Assembly (NCBI GenBank): GCA_945643635.1 | Contig: CALZFC010000284.1 | Location: forward strand, 670,001 to 734,000 | DNA: 64,000 bases | From: Allodiplogaster sudhausi | Taxonomy: Eukaryota; Nematoda; Chromadorea; Rhabditida; Diplogasteridae | Direction of reading: 5' to 3' | Shown here: positions 55,857 to 64,000 of the stretch, in pieces | How the letters are laid out: every line of letters begins with the position of its first letter | How positions within the stretch are numbered: the first letter of the stretch is position 1 | Notes under the pieces: model-generated | Seen by the model: the letters and a program-made list of their open reading frames with translations, nothing else | Database searches by the model: none | What the model was told of the DNA's origin: nothing | Made by a program: the position numbers and the translations under genes

Positions 55857-56722
55857 TTACTTGCATAAATTATCAACTTTTTTCGCCTTGTTGAAGTTGT
55901 GGATACGGGCGAGGTTGATGCGGCCAACTTTAGGGAATGTCGGTGCGAAATTGGCTGATCCAAACTTTCCATTTCTCATCTCCGACTGTTCTTCCCTGAC
56001 AAATAGATAAATTATGTATGTATATACATACATACATATATGCATACATACCACTAAATTATGTATGTACATATGTATGTATGTAGGGGAATAGTGACGT
56101 TGTTCCGTATTACAAATATTGTTAAAAGTAGGAAAATAATTGCATGAACAATGAATTGTCTATTGATTGATTGCAGGAACTCAAGGGAGTTTAGCGGAAC
56201 GAACGACTCGTCGCGAACGGCTTCTAGACGTCGAACGGGATCGTCTCCTCGATCGTAGACTTTCACGTACGAAGTGCGCTTGCTCTAGCTAGCACCAAGG
56301 CTCTCGTTACCAACACCGAACAGGCTCTTTCTCTCGCCCGTCTCCACAGTTTTCAAATTCGAAAGCTGTTCTTGGAAACATTTTCCCGGAGCTGTTTACC
56401 AAAAAATTTAGTACACAGCGTTATTCTCGAACGTACAAGGGCCGTATCCTCAGCATCCCCTTTGATAGTCCCCCCCTTTCCGTTGATTTCAGCTTCTTGG
56501 GTGGAGAGCAAATCGTCATTGCCTGTAATGATAACGGAGTGTATTTCATATTTCCTTCGTTACTACCTGACTCGCCCAGTCGTAGTCCCAAAGCTCGACT
56601 TTGGCTTTCCGCACGACGTTGTCTGGGCAGTAGAGCGAGAATGTTGCGTCGACTGGACGAAGGCTGTGGCCACTCTCGAAGAGGGCCAAGCAGAGCAGAC
56701 AGCCAAGAGCAGCGAGGCGCAT
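55857..56722 (-). CDS. transthyretin-like (TTR) family secreted protein
   Basis: Exons on the minus strand: 56722-56572, 56522-56437, 56284-56181, 55995-55857; 159 residues in frame. A signal peptide (MRLAALGCLLCLALFESGHS) is followed by a TTR-like beta domain: KVELWDYDW, NDDLLSTQ, INGKGGTIKGDAED, SYVKVYDRGDDPVRRLE and a tail with FPKVGRINLARIH. This corresponds to the family's strand order: the LYDHD-like first segment, the DDSGHF-like turn, then the IYHDC-like and GTINL-like segments. The usual IYHDC cysteine is Asp-Arg here, and the sequence is divergent. TTR proteins are secreted and several act as bridging or signalling molecules in C. elegans; no specific role is visible. Donors were chosen by phase (A|gtcagg, CTT|gtacgt). 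Confidence 0.68.
56013..56085. repeat. ATGT-type repeat in TTR intron
   Basis: Two patches of alternating ATGTATGT/ACATACAT lie in the third intron of the TTR-like gene. The same motif is scattered through the window. Confidence 0.7.
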
Positions 56723-57528
56723 CCTTCTTTTCTTTTCGCAATCAATAGGTCGATAAATCGCAAGAGAAAAAATCAGAATGCTTCTCTTTTTCGTAAGTGT
56801 TAAGTGAACGTTCCTGGAAGGCTTTTAAACATTGCTTATTCGCAGATGCTTCATCGCAGCGCTCTGCACATATGTATCTACATACTTGTCATTCAAGCGG
56901 CAGATTTTATGGAAAAGAAGTGGGCGGTATAGCTTTGGTGGTAGATCTCGATTTCTCAGGACAATCATCAATAATATGCGTCGATGCTTGCGAGTGATCG
57001 CCCTTACATCCTCCCCCAGAAAATGAACACGTGTTAGTTTTGCTAATTCTCTGCTGACTATATTACATGCAATAATGTATTGTAACGAACATTAAGCGGT
57101 ATTTATCGATTAAGCAGTGTACATATTATAGAAGATTAAATAACAAACAGCCGGTCATTGAAGAGAAGTCAAATGTGCATACATATGTATCTCAGTCCGC
57201 TCTTTTTCTCTGTCGCTTTCGCTGGATGTCTAGATGTAAGTATTCTGTCGCGAATGAACGGCCGTTGCCGTGTTCATGACCGTGGAGGCGCCGCCTAACC
57301 TCACCGCTTTTCGGTCGTATCGAATGCTTAAATTGAGAAAGATTCATTTTAATAATATATTAATATATCTTTGTATCATAGGAGATTGAAAGAGAAATGA
57401 GAAAAGAGGATGGGAATCTGGCAAACAATTACTAGTCTTTTCACGAAGAAGAAATTTAACACGAAAAATACAGTCATTCAGAGCATTTTAGCAAACTATA
57501 ATTAGCCAAGATACATATGTATCTCTGC
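56723..57528. other. spacer
   Basis: Open frames at 56797-57026 have no domain or splice context. No gene is seen. Confidence 0.5.
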
Positions 57529-59705
57529 CTAGGCGATTCTGCTTGCTCTGTTCACATGATGGAATGTTGTGGAAAAATAGAGGGGATGCGAGAGAGAAAG
57601 TAACCAGATCGTGACCAGATTCACAGTTCCCCGACCAATGATCAGGAAAGCAGCTTGCCTCGGGGCGACTGACATTCTCAGTGCATGCAAAGCGCGTGCG
57701 AGCGCATCCCGGAACTCGGAGCGAAAAGCAAAGTTGATAATTGTAGACGATATGGACACGTACCTGTGCAGGCCAGACAATTTCGACTTCGCATCTTTTA
57801 AAAAAAAGAATTTACTCAAATAGGGGAGTTCTTAATTTTATTAATTGTCACGATAATTCCCTTTACATAATTTCCTTGCATCTTGTATTCATATTTTGAT
57901 GTACTCAAGTGCATTATAATATTATGCAATCACGTAAGAATTGAAGTTTTCATTTTCATGAATTGGTCAGTCAGTCCGCCATGCCTCGCTCATATTGAGC
58001 TCCCTTCCTCTCTCTTTCCTCTTTTGTTGCCGTCAGGCGGTTCTTAAACGAAAGCGTTCTTACTCAAGTCCCAAATCTTATCCACATCCGGCGAAGAAGC
58101 CGGAGAGCTTCATTAGAAAATTGTATTTAATTAACTGAATGAATAACCTACGCTGTCATTGCATAGGCGATTGCCACGGTGAGATCCCCCGGTTGCCAGA
58201 GATGCTGAGCGATTCCAATCATGACCACTCCCGGAGAGGAGACCAGAAGGATACATGTGCCTTTAAAGTACATTGCTATAGTTAGTTCTGTTTTGTAAAG
58301 GACAACAAAGTTGAACCATCAGTTATCAGAAGTGTTTTGATGATTATTCCATCGAGGTAATCATGTTTCCTATCTTATCCTCGAGACGTTATGTAAACGC
58401 ATTACTAGTGAGTTCCTGCTTGGTAAATGACGTTATGTCTGCTTACCAGAAAAGGCAATAATGACGCCGACCTTGGAGTCATGACTTCTGACGCGATGAG
58501 ACTCGCTTGCATACTTCTGTATAATAACATCAAAAATAAAACATTCTTAAATAATAATAAAGATAAGGCATTATTTGAAAATAAAAAATGTGTAAACCGC
58601 AGTACCTTGCTGTACCAGTGAACGAGAAGAAGTGAGATGAACGCAATGGCATGGCCAAAGACGATGAAGCAGAAGTGGCTCATCGCGTACCTGAAGAGAA
58701 GTTCCAAATCATTACGAAAGCAGTAAAGAACACCGGTTTTTTGCGCACTATTTTAATATAAATAATTCATTAAATGTAGTACCACAAATCCGTTCCGTTG
58801 ATGATTGGACAGTGGCGCGACATGAAAACGCGCTCGTTACCGTATGCCGAGACGGCAGCGAGAAAGAGAGACACCTACACTTCATTCAGAGTTCCACAAG
58901 TTGTTTAAACATGCGAATTCGAACCACTAGAGACAATATCTTCTCCCAGAATCGAACGATTGAGGAAAAAAGAAAACGAACAAGTCCGAGTGAGAAAGTG
59001 AATGCGAGCGGGTAGGGCTTGGCGGGAAATTCAAATAGTCGACTGTAGAGAGACGGTCGCGCGACCGCGCAGATGCGCTCGACCGCGAGAAGAATGACGA
59101 CGAGCGTCGGCAGCTCTTCTCCCACGATCAGGGAGTGGGTCCAGAAGTGCTTTAGAAAGCTTTTTTATTGTTGTTCCTTTCCAAAAGAAAATATTCTGAA
59201 TAATAAAGTGAACAAAACAAAAAAGATTATATATGTAATTTAGCATAACAAATGTGTGAGTGTAATCCTAATAAAGAATGAGTGAAAAGTATCTCCTTGC
59301 CTGGTAGAAGCACTCGTGGGTTGTGGTGGGCGCGCGGATCACGCCATTCAACAACGCCTGGCCTCTTCCAATCCCTGTGAGGATGAAGCTCACGCTGTTC
59401 ACAACTTCCGCCAACTCGAGGGCGATGTAGTAGAGATATCTAGAAGAGAGAACGAGTGAGAGAGAGAGACAGAGAGCGAGAGACAGAGGGAGTGAGAAAG
59501 AGAGAGATCGAGACAGAGAGATAGAGAGAGAGAGAGAACAAGCTCCTGACTTTCGTCTCATCTCACGAGTTTCCGTGTAGATGAAGAGGTTGACGGAGTT
59601 GCAGAGCAGAGCGATGGATCCAATCGAGATGTAATAGCAACACATGAAGAGAGTCTCGCCGAACGAGCCACTCATTACTGGTGCGGCCGTGGTTGATTCA
59701 CTCAT
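57529..59705 (-). CDS. rhodopsin-like 7TM receptor (Srsx-like)
   Basis: Exons on the minus strand: 59705-59551, 59439-59301, 59149-58982, 58874-58783, 58690-58606, 58516-58447, 58260-58152, 57763-57529; 350 residues, all in phase. Seven hydrophobic segments. TM3 ends in LLAVERICAVARPSLY, the worm version of the DRY region seen in Srsx and relatives. TM6 follows KVGVIIAFSG and TM7 ends with TIINFAFRSEF instead of NPxxY. A Cys in exon 2 (HECF) and one in extracellular loop 2 (RHCPIINGTDLW, with a possible N-glycan) could form the usual disulphide. It is likely a chemosensory or peptide receptor; the ligand is unknown. The second intron starts with GC (donor at 59300), and two acceptors end in AAG. 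Confidence 0.82.
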
Positions 59706-59788
59706 GACCAGGAACTGGGCAGGTCTTGAGGAGAAGCTCAAAAGGCCACTATTTATGAAGTTCATTTGCGGGAATTCTTGTGTTGATA

Positions 59789-59877
<89 letters not shown>

Positions 59878-59908
59878 GGAAAAAGAGAGAGAAAGAGAGA
59901 GAGAGAGA

Positions 59909-59960
<52 letters not shown>

Positions 59961-60313
59961 AGAGAAAGATGGGGCATGTCATACATTCGAAATCTTATTC
60001 CCTCCGTGACATTCCCGTATATTTATTAACGTTTGTGTTGAAGTGAGCAGACATAAAGAGCATAACCATCCAGAATGCAATAAGAAAAAATAGGGGGGGG
60101 GGATTGATGCCGGCAGAAATATTCATTGAGATTAAAACATAAGTCACATGGAGACAAGCAACATGAAGTGCCCGCTAATTGAAGCGGCTTTCTTAGTGCT
60201 CCCAATCCCCTCCCAACGTTTCATAATTGACTATTTAAAAATTTAGAAAAAGTATGTTCAACGCGTCCACAGAACTCCTCCTTAAAAGTTAGCTTTACTA
60301 GTGGCATGGTATT
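59706..60313. repeat. long (GA)n tract and spacer
   Basis: The longest microsatellite of the window runs from about 59789 to 59957 and starts with a GCGCGCGCGC run. All open frames across it are Arg/Glu or Ser/Leu artefacts. A run of eight or more G lies at about 60091-60099. Confidence 0.85.
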
Positions 60314-60439
60314 TTATTTCGGACTGAGAAACTCCAAATAACCCAGCACATGATTGAGAAAGGCGTGTTTAGATGAAATCCACTTGCGAAAGGCGAGATT
60401 GTTGATTGGATAGTTGGGAAGGCACTTCTTACGAAGAAA
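60314..60439 (-). CDS. possible terminal exon of an unrecognised gene
   Basis: On the minus strand a tgtag acceptor is followed by 41 codons and a stop: FLRKKCLPNYPINNLAFRKW, then ISSKHAFLNHVLGYLEFLSP and K. The sequence is not low-complexity and reads like a real C terminus. Further upstream on the same strand are open stretches that could be earlier exons (around 60610-60720 and 60776-60840), but I could not join them convincingly. I do not recognise the family; it may be part of a decayed gene. Confidence 0.35.
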   Translation of the reverse strand, partial: FLRKKCLPNYPINNLAFRKWISSKHAFLNHVLGYLEFLSPK

Positions 60440-61912
60440 CTACAGACACTGTTGCCTAAAGAGAGATTTGCTCTAAATCATCCGTCCAATGTATCATTGG
60501 GGCAATATAAGGACAGCAAATATCCGCATGATAGGTTATCATTCAAGTGGCACTCATTGTCAGTGTGCACGTTTTCAATTTGTTCATTTGTCTGCTTTAC
60601 GAGCCAACGAAAGGTCTTCACATCATAAGTGTTTGGGGGAAAAGTCGACATGATCTTAAGGTTTTTCCCGCTAAACAACATTACGCCTTGCATGAAAAGG
60701 ATGTTTGGTTTATGCAAAGTTCTGTACAGATATTTATGACTGTAGCTTTAATTAATATGAAAACAGTTGTGGAAGGTCACCTTGATTCGGGGTCAGGCAA
60801 GAAAAAAGTTGCAGTCAATCTCATACCGATTAAAACCTGCAAGAAGTGCATGATGCTAAAGTCTTCAAAATTGTGTTCTTTTTTTTGCTCGTTGCTGTTA
60901 GTTGAACAAATGCAATAAAAGCATTCATTGCCTCCTCGGGGAAAAGATTGTAGACGGAGAAACCAGTTGGGTTGTACATTGATACGTATGTATGTAGATA
61001 AACATGTATGAGCTCTGTTCAAGTGTAGGTGTCCGACGTATTTATCGGCGTCCGATAGAAATTATTCCCAAATTTGTGTCCCAAATTTTCACTCTTTTAA
61101 AAGGCACGAATGAAACTGAAGACTCATCTGACAAAGAAGCAATGAGTTTATTCTAGTCCATTTAACTTTTTTTTCTGGTGGTCGTCTCTCATTCCGATGT
61201 AGGACTGCCAAAAAATTTCATCTGACGCCTATGTTTTCCATAGGACGTCTATAAATTTTTTGAACGCCTTTATTTATCGATGGGTCTCCTATTCTTCCAT
61301 CGGACTTTTGCTTTAAATCCTTATTCGAAGTCTACTCTTTCGAAGTATTCAATTTCGGCTCGAAGTAAATTTGACACATCTCCGACCACATTTTTGTGTG
61401 TGGATGCCACAGTTGCAGACGAAGGAGCTGTTTTCATGTCATCGAAATCTAAAGTGAACTGCGATGGAGAGAGAGAGAGAGAGGGAGAGAGAGAGAGAGA
61501 GATAATAGGTGAGAGAGAGAGATATATATATAGAAGAACGAAGATAGAAACAGAGAGCAGAGCGACGAATGATGGAGAGAAAGCAGAGATGGATAAAGAG
61601 AAGAGATGACAGAGAGGCAGAGTGATGCCCCGTCCATGCGATTCATCACTTGCAACACGCTGACCTTTCTCCATGTTCTCACATTGATTCGTAGAACTCT
61701 CTGCATGCATGGTACTCGTTCCCTGTCTTTGATATACCCAGCGACTTTCAGCGGACCTTCTCTTAATTGTTTGGATTAAATACATTGCCTTTTCATTGTT
61801 TGTCTAATTGTCTGAGGTGTCAAGAGTTATGTATTTTCCTGTTGCTAATCTTCCTCGGCCGCAAAATTATTAATAATTTAACTAGCAAAATAAAAGGTTG
61901 AATTCTTTAAGG
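60440..61912. other. spacer
   Basis: GA tract at about 61463-61525. Open frames at 60478-60918 on both strands may include fragments of the unrecognised gene noted at 60314. TCCGA/TCGGA words near 61030-61330 make short inverted repeats. Nothing else is supported. Confidence 0.45.
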
Positions 61913-62044
61913 ATGACGAAGCCGATCCTCTACTCGTACTGGCGAAGCTCGTGTGCATGGCGAGTTCGCATTGGTGAGGAAAGAGAAGAGTTTGAGAGCG
62001 ACAGAGAGAAAGTGAGAGAGGGTTGGGAAGAGAGAGAGATGGGA

Positions 62045-62083
<39 letters not shown>

Positions 62084-63390
62084 CGAGATAGAGGAGGCAG
62101 AAAGAATCAAAAGGCAAGCGATGATACGAAACGCTGAAAATTAAGATGTAGAAGCAACAACGTACTCTTTTTGTAGTAGATTTCAAATAGAAAAAAATGA
62201 ACCTTGTGAATGCATTGGTATGTCGTAATTATTCTCATTGCTCCACTTATCACTAATCTAATCTTCCCGTGATGTCAGCACTGAATCTGAAGAACGTTGA
62301 CTACGACCAGCGACCAGCCAACATTCTGACGAAGCAGGGAGAGGTCAGTCTTTCGCTTCCTCCTAGTCTATCATTCTCTTGCTCTGATCCAAAAATGTGG
62401 TTGTTAGAACTACGATGAGATGTGCAAGTACAATCCGTCCGCTAAAGTACCCGTGTTCGTGCATGGAGAGAAGGCCATAACCGAGTCACTCGCAATCATC
62501 GAGTACATCGACGAGGTATACGGTAGTTATAGCTTAGTGAAAGTCTTTATATAGCTCTTTGAGATAACGCCTATATGCTAGGCCATACAGTAAGCGACCA
62601 CAAAAGGTATTTATTTTGCAAGAATCCAGCTTGTCTAGGTATTCCCTGGAACGTCGTTGCTGCCGTCTGATCCCGCAGCGCGCGCCACGACTAGAGCGAT
62701 TGCACTTCATGTAAAGGCTTTTTTTAATCATTGTATGATTATAAGAAAGAGAGAGCGAGAGAAAGAGAGATAGATAGATCGAGTAAGAGAACGAAAGATT
62801 ATGAGTAATACATATTTTCATTTAAGATATAGATAATTCTCTACTTGTCAGATCAGCACGAGTTGTCAGCCGATCCAGAATCTCCGCGTGCTACAGTATC
62901 TCAACGCAGAGGAAGCGGGCAAGGGTGCTAAGGTGAGGGTGTGATATACAAAGTACATATGCCTTGTCTACCCATGAACTTTTTCGTTGTATTCCGAAGA
63001 ACGATGGATTGTTTGAGTGGGCGAAGCACTGGCTGACCATCACAATGGGCGAGCTGGAGGAGCTCGTGAAGAGGACGGCAGGCAGATTCTGTGTCGGAGA
63101 TGACGTCACAGTCGCTGATCTCTGCCTCCCATCTATTCTCTACAATGCAAAAAGGTTCGAGGAAGTGTGAGCAAGTATCAGTTCTCTGGGAATATTTACA
63201 TATTAAGTATACCGTTGATTTAAATGGGAGAAAGCATATAAATGGTTAGGATCATTTCTGCTTATCGTTCAGATGGGGAGTGGACGTCTCTGCTCTACCG
63301 ACTCTCACTCGCATCGACGAAGAACTCGCTTCGCTTCCTGCATTTGCCGCTGCCGTTCCTGATAACCAGCCGGATGCCGTCAAGCAGTAG
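61913..63390 (+). CDS. gst-42: maleylacetoacetate isomerase / zeta-class glutathione transferase
   Basis: Seven exons: 61913-61973, 62279-62343, 62408-62515, 62639-62710, 62852-62932, 63000-63154, 63273-63390; 219 residues. The zeta signature SSCAWRVRIAL at residues 12-22 (Ser-Ser-Cys active site), NPSAKVPVF, ESLAIIEYIDE (glutathione site) and a C-terminal FCVGDDVTVADLCL give a firm assignment. It converts maleylacetoacetate to fumarylacetoacetate with glutathione as cofactor, the step before fumarylacetoacetase in tyrosine breakdown; cytosolic. The C. elegans equivalent is gst-42. Length is usual for the class. The acceptor before exon 6 is ccgaag. Confidence 0.93.
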
Positions 63391-63417
63391 AGAGAGCGAG
63401 AGGGAGAAAGAGAAAGG

Positions 63418-63453
<36 letters not shown>

Positions 63454-64000
63454 AGGAGAGACGGAGAAGTGGAACAATGGGAAGGATAGGAGGGAGATCA
63501 GAATGTAGGAGAGAAATGGGTGATATATTGAGCGACATAACAGTGGGAGAGGGAGAGAAGGATCTGATGTGAGGGTGATCATGAATACTTTATAATATGT
63601 GTGCCGTATGTGTTTAGTTACATCACTCTTTATATTTTTGTCGGAATTTTTATGACCTCCTACACGTTTTAGTGCTTTTTCTTCTTGCCTTGCTGTAGGA
63701 AACTTTGTTCACGTGGCATTCTTGTACTGTGATTAAAATGTTTGAAATAGCAGTGTACACACAATTTGATGTCTTTCTTACTACGAATGGTATAAACAGA
63801 ATTTGTTTACATGCCGAAAATTAGCGTAATCCAAGAATGTCATATTTCCAAAAAATAATACCGCTGAAATGGTTCAAATTTGAGAGTACAAATCATTCAG
63901 TTAATCTTGTGTGCAGATCAAAATGTTTCGGTGTATATGGTACCGTACACAACAAAATTTGGTGTCTTTGATAGTAAACGTCGTCTATTTATTTTCATCG
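63391..64000. repeat. spacer with GA tract and repeated word
   Basis: GA tract at about 63424-63452. The sequence GTGTACACACAATTTGATGT (63752-63771) recurs in changed form at about 63945-63967 (GTACACAACAAAATTTGGTG), possibly the edge of another element that continues beyond the window. No gene is seen. Confidence 0.5.

Noticed and set aside
59644..60046. Long open frames on both strands (up to 121 codons)
   Set aside because: They are translations of the (GA)n/(CT)n tract: pure Arg-Glu or Ser-Leu repeats.

Overview
The window is nematode nuclear DNA. The evidence is the gene families: MATH/BTB proteins, nematode-type 7TM chemoreceptors, a worm-type TTBK/CK1-like kinase, saposin-like (spp) proteins, a transthyretin-like (TTR) protein and MSP-domain sequences. 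Genes have many short exons. Introns are mostly 50-300 bp, with a few of 0.5-1.5 kb, several carrying transposons. Spacers are AT-rich with long (GA)n/(CT)n and (ATGT)n tracts. A diplogastrid or other rhabditid is plausible, but I cannot name the species. All exon models were built by hand from reading frame, splice phase and paralogue comparison; all but one close in frame.

Layout. 0.4-6 kb: two MATH/BTB-type genes (+). 6.3-8.6 kb: a chemoreceptor (-) with one unresolved exon junction. 11-12.4 kb: a complete TTBK-like kinase (+). 13.7-15.3, 19.4-20.9 and 31.9-34.1 kb: three TMEM53/DUF829 paralogues (+) with the same six-exon plan. 22.6-26.7 kb: a tandem pair of small Cys-rich single-pass membrane protein genes (+). 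35.6-36.3, 43.4-44.2, 47.6-48.3 and 54.1-54.8 kb: four saposin-like genes with identical lengths for exons 2-4. 41.1-42.3 kb: a BAR-like coiled-coil gene (-). 51.4-52.8 kb: a GNAT acetyltransferase (-). 55.9-56.7 kb: a TTR-family secreted protein (-). 57.5-59.7 kb: a second 7TM receptor (-). 61.9-63.4 kb: a zeta-class GST/maleylacetoacetate isomerase (+).

Between and inside the genes lies a dense set of long inverted-repeat (foldback) elements: 17.25-18.77, 22.81-24.26, 27.39-28.50, 29.04-31.59, 32.15-32.76 and 38.20-40.51 kb. The one at 22.81-24.26 kb sits in an intron, has a TA target duplication and an empty site in the neighbouring paralogue, and carries an MSP-domain gene with introns. 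The one at 29.04-31.59 kb has a tRNA-Arg-like sequence in each arm.

Other signals. All four saposin genes share a CTGATAAG (GATA-type) site 50-75 bp upstream of a TATA-like box, suggesting joint intestinal expression. Six of about 86 modelled introns start with GC, and about twelve end in AAG or GAG. One TMEM53 exon is almost identical between two paralogues whose neighbouring introns are unrelated, which suggests gene conversion. Two decayed MSP fragments flank the 38-40 kb element inside a local direct duplication.
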